DNA from: Ureibacillus galli
Lineage (GTDB): Bacteria; Bacillota; Bacilli; Bacillales_A; Planococcaceae
DNA length: 64,000 nucleotides
Reading direction: 5' to 3'
NCBI RefSeq assembly: GCF_014836845.1
Contig: NZ_JACSQA010000006.1
Coordinates: 62,001 to 126,000, forward strand
Shown piece after piece: positions 1-8,201 of the stretch. Numbering within the stretch: position 1 is the first letter of the stretch; every line of letters begins with the position of its first letter. The notes under the pieces were generated by a model. That model ran no database searches and was not told where the DNA came from. It worked only from the letters and a program-made list of their open reading frames with translations. The translations under genes were made by a program, and so were the position numbers.

Positions 1-2
1 TA

Positions 3-383
3 CTTTTAGGTTTTTTTGGACTTAATTATCATGTTTGGTTCGCATATGTAAATAAAATCGGTATTAATATGGGTCTATGGGAATATCCATATGAACTCCT
101 TCCCTTTTTACCAAGTTTTGCTCTAGACGCTTCTTTAGTACCGGTAAGTTTTATGTTGTTATATCAATGGACATTGAACCGGCAAAAAAATATATACCTA
201 TATTCTATTTTATTATCAGCCCTTTTTGCTTTCGTATTAAAACCAATTATGGTAAATTTCCACTTCTTCCATATGTTTAAGGGAGTAAATTATATTTATT
301 TGTTCTTGTCCTATATAGCGTTATTCATTGTATCTAAATTGATCACAAACTTGTTTTTATGGCTACAAAAACAAGAAAATTGA
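3..383 (+). CDS. CBO0543-like membrane protein, 5' end outside window
   Basis: The reading frame is open from the first bases of the window, so the start lies upstream; at least 126 codons are visible. The product is very hydrophobic with about four membrane segments separated by short loops, and carries the stretch YPYELLPFLP followed by DASLVPVSFMLLYQW. This resembles the C-terminal half of the CBO0543 family of small multi-pass proteins found in spore-forming Firmicutes, whose role is unknown. An internal ATG at 69 exists but has no good ribosome binding site and would cut off a hydrophobic helix, so it is probably not the start. A hairpin terminator follows at 490. The family assignment is from remembered resemblance only. 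Confidence 0.65.
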   Translation, partial: LLGFFGLNYHVWFAYVNKIGINMGLWEYPYELLPFLPSFALDASLVPVSFMLLYQWTLNRQKNIYLYSILLSALFAFVLKPIMVNFHFFHMFKGVNYIYLFLSYIALFIVSKLITNLFLWLQKQEN

Positions 384-489
384 TAATTGTTCTAAAACAA
401 CAATAGGCGTAATTTTTGTACTAGAAATTTTGTCATTTTTAGTCCTTAATTTTGGTGGTTATGGCGGGGCTAATCTATTGTACAAAGGG

Positions 490-521
490 AGGCTGTCTTG
501 TTTCAGACAGCCTCTTTAATT
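490..521 (+). terminator. Rho-independent terminator after the CBO0543-like gene
   Basis: A perfect 9-bp stem, AGGCTGTCT (490-498) pairing with AGACAGCCT (505-513) around a 6-nt loop, is followed by a short T-rich tail. Confidence 0.7.
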
Positions 522-757
522 TGTTTTGACTCCAAAGATTACTGACAAAATTAAACCTAATGGAATTCTCCATTTTTTTATAAAATTATCTCTCCTAAAC
601 CAGGGAAGGTAGCTAGCGAGTAAACTGATTCCTTTTTCAATCTCTTCAATTGCTAATCCTCCAAATCCTAACATGATATAGGAATTAGCTTCGGTGTTTG
701 AATTAAGCCAAACCTTGACGGGGAATAAACTTTGACTCCTTTTTGGGAGTCCCCAAA
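516..757 (-). pseudogene. Remnant of the C-terminus of a MocR-type (GntR-aminotransferase) regulator
   Basis: Read on the minus strand, this stretch encodes GVKVYSPSRF and then, after a one-base shift, WLNSNTEANSYIMLGFGG and AIEEIEKGISLLASYL before a stop at 516. That pattern (GV.VY...RFWLN, then LLGFGGL..EEI..GI..L) is the characteristic end of PLP-dependent MocR-family regulators, which fuse a GntR helix-turn-helix to an aminotransferase fold. Only about 80 codons remain, one base is missing between the two halves, and an in-frame stop lies just upstream. I see no DNA-binding domain nearby, so this is a decayed gene end rather than a working regulator. Confidence 0.6.
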
Positions 758-817
758 AAATTTTGTAAAAATGTTACCTCAATCTGAATAGAACCTGTGT
801 TATATTCAAGAATCGGG

Positions 818-852
818 CGCGTTTCTAAAATAAGAAATGCGTCTTTATTTTT
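818..852 (+). terminator. Hairpin with T-rich tail upstream of the C39-like peptidase gene
   Basis: CGCGTTTCT (818-826) pairs with AGAAATGCG (833-841), with one G-T pair, followed by TCTTTATTTTT. It lies about 110 bp before the next gene and is not directly behind an intact one, so it could be a terminator of lost upstream material or a leader hairpin. Confidence 0.4.
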
Positions 853-960
853 GAAAAGGGTCGTTATAGAAAACTGAAATTGGATAATTATGTTAAAATG
901 AAGTGGGGATTGTAAAGAAATAAAATATTCGAGCTGGACGCTTGGTAAGGGGGATGCAGT

Positions 961-1587
961 ATGTTTATGTTTATCGTTAGATCAGTTATTTTATGGATTA
1001 TGATTTCCACGATCATTAATGTATATTTGATGACATTTCCCATTCCTGTTTTACGGAAAAGAAATTATCCAGCTAACTTTCTTATTCAACAAAACAATCG
1101 AATTGATTTTCAAAATAATACCGAATGTGCAGCATTTTCAACAGCGTATCTGTTACGGCATTTTGGTATAGATGATAGCGGTGAAGCGTTGTATCCCCAT
1201 TTTCCTAGTAAAACGAAGTCGGGTACTGTATACCCAAAGGGAATTCGGACGGTATTAAGAAAAAAGGGCTTTAAAACAAACTATTATAAAGGAAATATAA
1301 ATACATTAAAGTACGAAGTTAGTAAAGGAGCACCCGTCATTGTTTTTATTAAAGTACAGAAGGACCGTAATTATTTGCATTTTGTCCCTGTTGTAGGATA
1401 TGACGAGGAGTATTTTTACCTTTCAGAATCATTAAGGCATTTGGTGAATTGTGATGATGAAAACAAGAACTATAATCGAAAAGTACCGATTAATGAATTT
1501 AAAAAACTATGGAATGTAAAGACGGTTTTTACTCTTTTTTATAGCAATACTTACATAACTGTAGACGCTGCACAGAGAAAATATTAA
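961..1587 (+). CDS. Membrane-anchored C39-like cysteine peptidase family protein
   Basis: The 208-residue product has one N-terminal membrane anchor (about residues 5-25) followed by a papain-like C39 domain. The likely catalytic cysteine is C56 in the motif NTECAAFSTAYLLRHFG, the histidine is H140 in YLHFVPVVGYD, and D148 follows at the expected spacing. Proteins of this C39-like_2 type are cysteine peptidases or inactive relatives facing the cell exterior; without an attached ABC transporter, a role in bacteriocin export is not supported. The start is fixed by AAGGGGG 8 bases before the ATG. It stands alone, followed by a small hydrophobic gene. Substrate unknown. Confidence 0.7.
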   Translation: MFMFIVRSVILWIMISTIINVYLMTFPIPVLRKRNYPANFLIQQNNRIDFQNNTECAAFSTAYLLRHFGIDDSGEALYPHFPSKTKSGTVYPKGIRTVLRKKGFKTNYYKGNINTLKYEVSKGAPVIVFIKVQKDRNYLHFVPVVGYDEEYFYLSESLRHLVNCDDENKNYNRKVPINEFKKLWNVKTVFTLFYSNTYITVDAAQRKY

Positions 1588-1613
1588 TGACGTAACTAAA
1601 AAAAGGGGGGAAA

Positions 1614-1925
1614 ATGTCAAATGATAGCCTCTATATCTGCAATTCTTATAATTTTTTTATAATGGCTTTCATTCTTACTTTTAAACGTTCTTGGATGCTT
1701 AATTTTATAATATGGAGCGTGTATTTAGGAATAATTTTCATACCTCTATCCACTATTGCTGGTTCATTTATTTATAGAGACATAACACAGGATGGATTTG
1801 CAGGAATTAGATTTCTGTTATTATTCATACCTCTTGAAATCATTGCAATTCTTATGTTTGCTATCGGTTGTATAGGAGAAATTAGGGGAAAAAGAAAAAA
1901 ATATATGATGTTCCATAATAATTAG
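1614..1925 (+). CDS. Small multi-pass membrane protein of unknown function
   Basis: The product has three hydrophobic segments and a basic C-terminus (RGKRKKYMM), so it is an integral membrane protein; I do not recognise a family. A GGGGGG ribosome binding site precedes the ATG at 1614 by only a few bases. A second ATG at 1621, in another frame and at a better spacing, encodes the more typical hydrophobic start MIASISAILIIF. A one-base change in the run of seven T at 1652-1658 would join that start to the rest of the gene. The present N-terminus (MSNDSLYICNSYNFF) may therefore be the result of a frameshift. Confidence 0.5.
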   Translation: MSNDSLYICNSYNFFIMAFILTFKRSWMLNFIIWSVYLGIIFIPLSTIAGSFIYRDITQDGFAGIRFLLLFIPLEIIAILMFAIGCIGEIRGKRKKYMMFHNN

Positions 1926-2016
1926 AGTAACAAGGTTTGAACTATTAGATTACATTTGAAACTTTTTCCATTAATAATCGTACTTTTTTATAAAACGATT
2001 ATTAATGAGGTGAAAC

Positions 2017-2316
2017 ATGGACATCTTAACTTATCATGGACAAATGATTTATGTTAAAACTACCAATCATGATATTTTGTTGCTAAAAGTAATGGGGAAA
2101 TATAATAATGAACAAAGTTATAAAGTAAAGGTTCTTGAAATGAACGGAGAAATGATGGATGAAGATATGGTTATTCATAATGAAGAAATCACAAGGATAT
2201 GTATTTTGCCCTATGAGATTCAACAAGGTATTGAGTTAACGGTAAATCATATACCAACTTTTAATTTTAATGACAGTAAGAACTTACCCTCTCATATCGA
2301 GATTGGAGAAAAGTAA
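2017..2316 (+). CDS. Hypothetical protein, small and soluble
   Basis: A 99-residue acidic product with no signal peptide or membrane segment. The first half alternates hydrophobic and polar residues as in a beta-barrel fold (YVKTTNHDILLLKVMGKYN, then KVKVLEMNGEMM). A well placed GAGGTGAAAC precedes the ATG. I do not recognise a family. It begins a run of three short same-strand genes (2017, 2339, 2605) that ends at a terminator near 2790, which suggests one transcription unit. Confidence 0.6.
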   Translation: MDILTYHGQMIYVKTTNHDILLLKVMGKYNNEQSYKVKVLEMNGEMMDEDMVIHNEEITRICILPYEIQQGIELTVNHIPTFNFNDSKNLPSHIEIGEK

Positions 2317-2338
2317 GAATGATTAAATAACCGTTGTC

Positions 2339-2572
2339 GTGAATGACATAGTAGAGTTTGAAAGAGTATATATGATTGATGAATATAAATTTAATAATAA
2401 AACGTATGAAGATTTATGGAAGGCATATGAATTATTGCTATCTTACATACGAAGTAAAACAACTCTTCCTTGCTTGTTTGGTGATGAAGAAAACGGAGAT
2501 AGATACTTTATTTCAGTTTCAATGGAAATGTTAGGACTACAGTTTTGGTATAATATGGAAAAGAATTTTTAA
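2339..2572 (+). CDS. Hypothetical protein
   Basis: A 77-residue product starting at GTG, with a weak ribosome binding site. It contains the helical stretch YEDLWKAYELLLSYIRSK and no membrane segment. It lies 22 bp after the previous gene on the same strand, so co-transcription is likely. No family recognised; it could be the remaining part of a longer protein. Confidence 0.45.
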   Translation: MNDIVEFERVYMIDEYKFNNKTYEDLWKAYELLLSYIRSKTTLPCLFGDEENGDRYFISVSMEMLGLQFWYNMEKNF

Positions 2573-2604
2573 AATAGATGTAAAACTAAAGGAAAGGTGA
2601 TTAT

Positions 2605-2763
2605 GTGGTAGATAAATATTTAGCAGCCTATATTGCTTTTGGTGGAATCGTAGGGTTATTTTTCGGTGGTATGTGGAATGGAATTGCGGCAATGGTATTA
2701 ATTTATATTGCTCAAAAGTTGGAATATATAGTTAAAAATGGAATTGTTAAAATTGAAAACTAG
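2605..2763 (+). CDS. Small membrane protein (52 aa)
   Basis: A GTG start follows an excellent AAAGGTGAT ribosome binding site. The product has one glycine-rich membrane segment, roughly AFGGIVGLFFGGMWNGIAAM, then a second hydrophobic stretch and a basic C-terminus. Small proteins of this kind are common in Bacillales phage and mobile regions, but no family can be named. A strong terminator begins 6 bp after the stop codon, which supports it as the last gene of a unit. Confidence 0.55.
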   Translation: MVDKYLAAYIAFGGIVGLFFGGMWNGIAAMVLIYIAQKLEYIVKNGIVKIEN

Positions 2764-2768
2764 TTTTT

Positions 2769-2800
2769 CCAAAAAGCGGCCTTTTGGCTGCTTTTTTCCT
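2769..2800 (+). terminator. Rho-independent terminator after the small-gene cluster
   Basis: AAAAAGCGGCC pairs with GGCTGCTTTTT (one mismatch) around TTTT and runs into a T-tract near 2790-2797. Confidence 0.75.
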
Positions 2801-3027
2801 CGTTATTTAACTTTTCTCTTTATATCCTAATGAAATTGAATAAAGAATGTATAAATAGTTCGAAAATAATTGTTTACTATATTAGTATTCTTCCAGATGA
2901 AGTAAATCCCTTTTTCTGTAAATTTGGGTAACTATGTTAGTATTTATTTTAGGTTGTAAAGAAACTTTAAAAAAAGGTTATTTCGAAATAATAAAAATTA
3001 TACATATCAATACAAAGGGGGATTAGT

Positions 3028-3491
3028 ATGATTGTTGATTTTTTATCAAATCAGCCCGAAAAAATAAAGAGGTTTCTGAGATGATATATAAGGAATTTAT
3101 AGTAAAAACAGGTAATAGTATGGAGTGGGAGAATGTTGTTAAACACTTTTCAAACACAACGGATCATATTTTCCCGATAACACTTGTTGCATTAGTGAAC
3201 GAAAAATGTATAGGAACTGTATCAATCCTTGAAAACGATTTGCACATAAGAGAGTTATATAAGCCTTGGCTTGCATCTTTAAATACAAAACCTGAGTATC
3301 GTGGAAGAGGCGTAGGACAAGAGTTAGTAGCCAAAACCATAAGTGTAGTGAAAGAATTGGGATATAAGGAACTATAATTAAGAACCGAAGATGCCTCCGA
3401 CTACTATATGAAAAGAGGATGGAGCTACATTGAAACTGTTTCAGATAACAAATACGATAAGGTTGATGTGTTTAAAATAAAATGTATTTAA
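3028..3491 (+). pseudogene. GNAT-family acetyltransferase gene broken by a frameshift and a stop
   Basis: Translation should start at the ATG at 3028 (AAAGGGG upstream): MIVDFLSNQPEKIK is read for 14 codons before a frame change near 3070 shifts to the frame holding SEMIYKEFIVKTGN. The acetyl-CoA binding motif A is clear (NTKPEYRGRGVGQELV), followed by ELGYKEL, then an ochre codon at 3375-3377 where relatives have an aromatic residue, and then in the same frame LRTEDASDYYMKRGWSYIET up to the true end at 3489-3491. The last part holds the typical C-terminal strand with Y-x-x-x-G-W. Two independent lesions make a sequencing error unlikely; this is an N-acetyltransferase gene in decay. Confidence 0.75.
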
Positions 3492-3708
3492 TTTAAAAAA
3501 CTTGATAATCAGGTTAACTCAAATTAACGATTAGTTCATCAATTGAAAAGCAGTAACCATTTTCTCGAGATCTCATATGTAACGCATTTCTTTAAATGTT
3601 TCTATTTTAATTAAAATTAGTGCAATAAATTTGAAGAATACTTAAACAAGGTAAAACCGTATATTTAGAAGAATTAGTATTAAACTGATAATTTTAGGAA
3701 GGTATAGT

Positions 3709-4134
3709 ATGAAAAAAATTAGTATGTTTTTATTAATTTTAGTACTTATAACTAATTCAACTGTTCATGCTTTAAGTTGGGCCTATCCGTTCGTAGTATG
3801 GAGTGGGAATGTTTATAAAGTCACAGATGAAGAGGTAATTAATAGTCTAATTGTTAAGCGTATAGGAGAGGTCAAAACAAGGCCTAATGACATGGGGAAC
3901 TACTTTGGTAATGCATCTAATTATTATCCAAAGGGAACGGAATACTTTGAAATAAGGGGTATAACTACTGATAACGCTATTGCAGTCAAAAATGAAGAAG
4001 GCAAATGGTTAAAAGCTGTCTATGTTAATAAAGCTCCTTTTCATTGGATGAATTTATTTTCAAATATTTTCCTATTTCTTATTTTAATTTTAATACTATT
4101 ATTTATTGCATTGAAAAAAAGAAGAAAAGTATGA
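3709..4134 (+). CDS. Exported protein with signal peptide and C-terminal membrane anchor
   Basis: The 141-residue product starts with a classic signal peptide (MKKISMFLLILVLITNSTVHA) and ends in one membrane helix (about residues 113-133) followed by the basic tail KKRRKV. The exported part would be anchored from its C-terminus. It contains WAYPFVVWSGNVY and the motif IGEVKTRP...YFGNASNYYPKGT, a pattern I associate with a conserved but uncharacterised Bacillus family. AGGAAGG precedes the ATG. Promoter and terminator context suggest it is a single-gene unit. Confidence 0.65.
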   Translation: MKKISMFLLILVLITNSTVHALSWAYPFVVWSGNVYKVTDEEVINSLIVKRIGEVKTRPNDMGNYFGNASNYYPKGTEYFEIRGITTDNAIAVKNEEGKWLKAVYVNKAPFHWMNLFSNIFLFLILILILLFIALKKRRKV

Positions 4135-4310
4135 AATAATTTATAAAACTTTTCCTCTAACTCAAAATCATCCCTTCCAATTGAAACACTTCTTTTTATA
4201 TTTACAATAAACGCCTGTAATTTGATGCGTATGAAAATAAGTGATTTAATGGGGATAGGAATAAGAGTGAAGGCTAACGCAAAGTACTAAACCATTAAAG
4301 TAATAATTAA

Positions 4311-4354
4311 CTAGACTATGCTCAAACTGGATGTTTGGCACAGTCTTTTTTTAT
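4311..4354 (+). terminator. Imperfect hairpin terminator
   Basis: AGACTATG..CAAAC pairs with GTTTGG.CACAGTCT (one mismatch and one bulge), followed by seven T. It is 175 bp after the exported-protein gene and probably ends that transcript. Confidence 0.5.
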
Positions 4355-4449
4355 ACAGCAGTATTGTCGTTCATGAAGCATAAATATTAGTGTAATACTT
4401 AATAGTACCAATAATATTGCCCTAAACGGTAAAGGAGGTAAACACACTT

Positions 4450-4574
4450 TATTTACTTAGTAGATTATAATAAAGAACTGAAAATGAAATTCGTTGAAGA
4501 AAAAAGGGAAAATCATTGAATACACAGACGATAAGGAACAGTTTGTAAAAGGAATCTATGAGAAAAGAGAATAA
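4450..4574 (+). pseudogene. Possible frameshifted remnant of a small gene
   Basis: In one frame the sequence reads LVDYNKELKMKFVEEK; after a one-base shift in an A/G-rich run near 4503 it continues as GKIIEYTDDKEQFVKGIYEK up to a stop at 4572-4574. Both parts look like real soluble coding sequence, with an AAAGGAGG motif upstream near 4430, but no start codon fits. No family recognised. The rest of 4355-4722 holds nothing else I can support. Confidence 0.35.
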
Positions 4575-4722
4575 ATTACTTATTAAGCTAACGAATTAAA
4601 ACAACTTTGCCACATAACAGTTAATTTTGGAATATACTATTATCAATAGGTTAACAATGTTAATCTATGAAAATTCTCAAAACATTAGAATGAACGATGA
4701 TACAACTATAAGGAGCCCTAAA

Positions 4723-5664
4723 ATGAAAAAGACCATGAACTACTATTTAATCTTATTTGTAATGACCATCTTTGTCGTTGGTTGTACTAACGTAGAAGAT
4801 ACATCCGTTGCAGATGTCGAAACGGACCAACAAGAAGAAACTACAGTTGAAACAAATAACAAGAACGAAAAAGAAGAAACAATCCCTACGGTTGTTGATG
4901 AAACAGTAGATGAGGAAACACCGGCACAATCAAATGATGATCTGTTCTCAGGATACAAATTTATTGAAGTTGATGGAGGTGACTTGTCTGGATATCGAGA
5001 ATCGAACGTCGTCGTTAACATAGGTTATGGGGACCGTGAATATTGGGCATTTACCAATGAATATGGGCAACTAGTACGTGTTATTGCTGACGAAATCATT
5101 TTACAAGATCATCGGAAAGAACCTGTATTATCCTCTGGCAGATACTATCCTGATGAGGCAAAGGTTCCTGGCGTTGAACGTGACGATTTAGATGAAGGAC
5201 ATATCATTGCTGATTCTCTCGGAGGGGTATCGAACGCTTATAATATTACCCCACAAGATAGTACGCTCAACCGACATGGTGATCAAGCTTATATGGAAGA
5301 TGCCATCCGTAACGCAGGTGGAGCTACTAATTTTGAAGCAATTATTACATATCCAAATACGGAAACACAAATTCCTTCAAAGTATCAGTATACTTATACT
5401 TTAATGGGTAACAAGATCGTTGAGTCATTTGACAATGTAAACCCTGATGAAGTAAACGCATCACTCGGTTTAACCGGTAGCGAGCCTTCTGATTCAACTA
5501 GTTCAAACAAAAACGGTGATATTTCGAGTATTGATACAAACGGTAATGGACAGGTAACGATTAAAGAAGCAAAAGCAGCAGGTTTTAGTATGCCAATAAC
5601 GAGTAATCATTGGTTATACCCATATATGCAAGATAATGATAAGGACGGTATGGTAGGTGAGTAA
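4723..5664 (+). CDS. Secreted DNA/RNA non-specific endonuclease lipoprotein with EF-hand and excalibur-like tail
   Basis: The start at 4723 is chosen because AAGGAG precedes it and because it begins a lipoprotein signal (FVVGC, lipidated C21). A long acidic, Thr/Glu-rich linker (about 22-70) leads to a nuclease domain of the Endonuclea_NS_2 type: DEGHIIADSLGG with catalytic H160 and the downstream NITPQDSTLNRHGD. After a Ser-rich linker comes a canonical 12-residue EF-hand loop (271-282, D-N-N-Q-T-E ligands) and at the very end DNDKDGMVGE (304-313), an excalibur-like calcium motif in which the usual cysteine is glycine. Together this suggests a calcium-linked nuclease tethered to the outer face of the membrane, possibly for DNA processing or nutrient use. 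Alternative: immunity-protected toxin; no immunity gene is evident. Confidence 0.8.
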   Translation: MKKTMNYYLILFVMTIFVVGCTNVEDTSVADVETDQQEETTVETNNKNEKEETIPTVVDETVDEETPAQSNDDLFSGYKFIEVDGGDLSGYRESNVVVNIGYGDREYWAFTNEYGQLVRVIADEIILQDHRKEPVLSSGRYYPDEAKVPGVERDDLDEGHIIADSLGGVSNAYNITPQDSTLNRHGDQAYMEDAIRNAGGATNFEAIITYPNTETQIPSKYQYTYTLMGNKIVESFDNVNPDEVNASLGLTGSEPSDSTSSNKNGDISSIDTNGNGQVTIKEAKAAGFSMPITSNHWLYPYMQDNDKDGMVGE

Positions 5665-5888
5665 GCCACTATTAATTTAAGGGGAACTTTTGAGCGAAAG
5701 AACCTAATCCTTGTTGGACGATTAGTACAAGTTTGCAAATGAAGGACTGTACAGGAACAACTGTCGATAATGGTTATGTTATGAATAAAAATTGTTTGTT
5801 GAACTATAATTATTCACTAATAAGAGGCATTAGTTTTAGAACACTAAGGCAGAAACGTTTTAAAACTTACTAATGAAAGGGAAAAGTA

Positions 5889-6416
5889 ATGATTGTTTAT
5901 AGTGTACAAAAATTGGAAGCATATCACTTAATGAGGGATCAGGGATATTTAGAAGGAAGTTTAGAGTTAGCTATGTTTCCTGAGGCATATAAATGGATGA
6001 TGGGACAGATGGCAAAAAGGCTTCCTCGATACAATGGACAAGCAGGACCGATATGGGTATGGAATCGTCGAGTAAACCGTAATGAAAGGGCATTGCTTCC
6101 AAAAGGTTCAAAGGGCGTTATTTTAAAGCTTAATATCCCTTGTCAAGATATACTATGGTCTTCATTTGAAGATTGGCATTTCATTTTAAATAAAGTCCCA
6201 ATTACATTTGATGAAAAAGAATGGATGAAGTTTGAAAAACTTGATTTTCCCGAAAAAGAAGTCATAGCCACTTGGGAAAGGTTATTCGATTTAGAATGGC
6301 TTGCGAATCGACCAAAGGAATGGGCTGGCGATATCCAAAATAATAGGTTACAAGGTGTTACGCCAAAAATAAAAATGGATCAGCTATTAAAAGTGGAACG
6401 GTTTATTGCAAAATGA
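5889..6416 (+). CDS. DUF3841 domain-containing protein
   Basis: The 175-residue product matches my memory of the DUF3841 family: it starts MIVYSVQ..EAYHLMRDQGYLEG, contains YKWMMGQMAKRLP, then WVWNRRVNRNE and the central ILKLNIPCQDILWSSFEDWHFILN. The family is soluble and of unknown function, with a composition that hints at a nucleotide or RNA ligand fold, but this is not established. AAAGGG lies 7 bases before the ATG. A bidirectional terminator separates it from the convergent rnhC. Confidence 0.75.
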   Translation: MIVYSVQKLEAYHLMRDQGYLEGSLELAMFPEAYKWMMGQMAKRLPRYNGQAGPIWVWNRRVNRNERALLPKGSKGVILKLNIPCQDILWSSFEDWHFILNKVPITFDEKEWMKFEKLDFPEKEVIATWERLFDLEWLANRPKEWAGDIQNNRLQGVTPKIKMDQLLKVERFIAK

Positions 6417-6419
6417 TGT

Positions 6420-6455
6420 AAAAAAAGCGTCTGGTTCTACCCAGCGCTTTTTTCA
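6420..6455. terminator. Bidirectional terminator between DUF3841 gene and rnhC
   Basis: AAAAAAGCG.CTGG pairs with CCAG.CGCTTTTTT; the A-run on the left and T-run on the right let it work for both converging genes. Confidence 0.8.
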
Positions 6456-6459
6456 TTTT

Positions 6460-7416
6460 TTATCTTTTTTTCTCAATTAGTTTTTTTGCTTTTTCCGTAT
6501 TCGCAAAATGCCATTTAGTTATCGACTTTAATGTATCTTGCCCTTGTTCTAACCAAATGCGAGCGGCCATTTCATCAACTTTACCACTTGCTCCTTTTTG
6601 TAAGTCAAAACCAACTATTTCTGAAAGCCGATCCATTTCTTTCAAAAAGGCATAGCGGGCTAAAATCGAAGCCGCAGCTACAGCTATATGGAGTTGTTCT
6701 GCTTTTGTGGAAAATAAAACTTTTTCCCGAACAATTTCTTTTTCGTTCTTTATATGATTATAGTAAATCGAACGTTCAGCAAACTGGTCAATCAAAATAT
6801 AATCGGGCTTTTCCGGGTCCATTTTTGACAATACATGTTTAATTGCTTGATTATGAAGCAATGCTTTAATTTTCCCTTGGGAATATCCTTTTCCTTGAAG
6901 GGTGTTATATTTATCATTACGCAAAGTCAAAATGCTGTAAGTACATACGGACATTATGTCTGGAGCAATTTTACGCATAATACAATCATTTAACATTTTT
7001 GAATCTTTGACGCCTAGCTCCGTAATTAATTCAATTTTATCTTTCGGAACATAAACTGCAGCAACCGTTATAGGTCCAAAATAGTCGCCGGTACCGGTTT
7101 CGTCAGACCCGATAACCGACATCGTTGAAAAATGTTCAGGAAGGGTATCCCCCTTTGTTTGAATTGTTTGAATTGTTTGGTTTGTATGATTGGAAGTAAC
7201 TGTTTTCATTTTTACTTCCCCCCAACGGCTTGCCTCTCTTTTTGCTCCGATCCCTTGGAACATTACTTTTCCAGATTTATATATCGTAATAGCTGTATCT
7301 GGTAGCTTCGCAGCAAAGATAACTCCAGGTGCATTTCGCTCAACCCTTGATGAAGCATAAAAAGTTTTTACTTGATTTTGTATTTCGGGTGAAAGTTGTA
7401 ATACAATATTTGACAT
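6460..7416 (-). CDS. rnhC: Ribonuclease HIII
   Basis: A 318-residue enzyme that cuts the RNA strand of RNA-DNA hybrids, helping remove R-loops and misincorporated ribonucleotides. The N-terminal TBP-like substrate-binding domain (about 1-75, with the motif KSGKVMFQG) is joined by a Thr/Gln-rich linker (TNQTIQTIQT) to the type 2 RNase H fold. The active-site signature is GSDETGTGDYFGP with D105 and E106, and the further acidic residues lie in KDSKM and LIDQF. The length is usual for the family. AAGGGGA precedes the ATG. In B. subtilis rnhC is also divergent from zapA, as here. Confidence 0.95.
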   Translation of the reverse strand: MSNIVLQLSPEIQNQVKTFYASSRVERNAPGVIFAAKLPDTAITIYKSGKVMFQGIGAKREASRWGEVKMKTVTSNHTNQTIQTIQTKGDTLPEHFSTMSVIGSDETGTGDYFGPITVAAVYVPKDKIELITELGVKDSKMLNDCIMRKIAPDIMSVCTYSILTLRNDKYNTLQGKGYSQGKIKALLHNQAIKHVLSKMDPEKPDYILIDQFAERSIYYNHIKNEKEIVREKVLFSTKAEQLHIAVAAASILARYAFLKEMDRLSEIVGFDLQKGASGKVDEMAARIWLEQGQDTLKSITKWHFANTEKAKKLIEKKR

Positions 7417-7935
7417 AAATTCGTCCCCTTCTTAGTTCCAAGATCCATTCTTATCGAAAATGAAATGATCGTTTTGTTTATTAGTGTGTCATAGATGTTA
7501 AAGATTTGATAATCTTTAGCTATGCTTTTAAATAACTATATTATATATATTTAATTTAGACTGGAAAAATACTTCATTAATTCTTAATCATGCAGCCAAA
7601 TGATCATATAACAGAAAACATTATTAGAGGAAGTGCCAATAAAGTATAGCTAAGTATTAATAAATTATATTCCCTCATTCTTCTCCCAAAGCTAACAACC
7701 TTTCATATGGGAAATAATGGGATATGCTAAAAGTCCCGCTAGTATTGGTTTTGTAACCTGAATGTAGTTGTACTATGCAAACTAAAGATGGTATGATATG
7801 TATTATAAATTTCGTAATAGATTCAAACGTAGTAGAATGGACCAAGCGATTATACGGTTTGGTTGTTTTATTCTTATTTGCAAAGGGTATGTGAATGAAT
7901 AATTGTTTTTTGCTTACGGTTTAGGGGGTATTGCA
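7417..7935. promoter_or_regulatory. Divergent intergenic region of rnhC and zapA
   Basis: This 519-bp AT-rich region has no open reading frame I can support. TTGTAC at 7768-7773 and TATGAT at 7792-7797, 18 bp apart, make a plausible sigma-A promoter for the zapA-cvpA-polX-mutS2 direction. Nothing else is recognised. Confidence 0.4.
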
Positions 7936-8196
7936 TTGGCTGAACAAGAAAAAAATCGAATATCAGTAGAAATTTATGGGCATTCATATAAAATTGTTGG
8001 CACCGAATCTACTGGACATATGCGATTAGTTGCTTCTATAGTAGATGATAAAATGCGAGAAATGCATGTACATAATCCATCATTAGATAGTTCTAAGATA
8101 GCCGTTCTAACAGCTGTCAATACCGTACATGAATTATTAAAATTAAAAGAACAAGTTGAAAAACTTGAAGAAGAAGTGAAAAAATTAAAGGGTTGA
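7936..8196 (+). CDS. zapA: Cell division protein ZapA
   Basis: ZapA binds FtsZ and bundles its filaments at mid-cell. The TTG at 7936 is chosen as start: TAGGGGG is 7 bases upstream and the resulting 86-residue protein ([19 protein letters not shown] then [12 protein letters not shown]) lines up with the usual 85 residues in B. subtilis, whereas the TTG at 7903 adds residues with no counterpart. The N-terminal globular part is followed by a coiled coil ([19 protein letters not shown]). cvpA starts 5 bp after the stop, so the two are co-translated from one operon. Confidence 0.93.
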   Translation: MAEQEKNRISVEIYGHSYKIVGTESTGHMRLVASIVDDKMREMHVHNPSLDSSKIAVLTAVNTVHELLKLKEQVEKLEEEVKKLKG

Positions 8197-8201
8197 ATTG
8201 A

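Noticed and set aside
4743-5021. Minus-strand open frame rich in Ser/Val opposite the nuclease lipoprotein linker
   Set aside because: Its composition mirrors the acidic Thr/Glu linker on the plus strand; no start signal.
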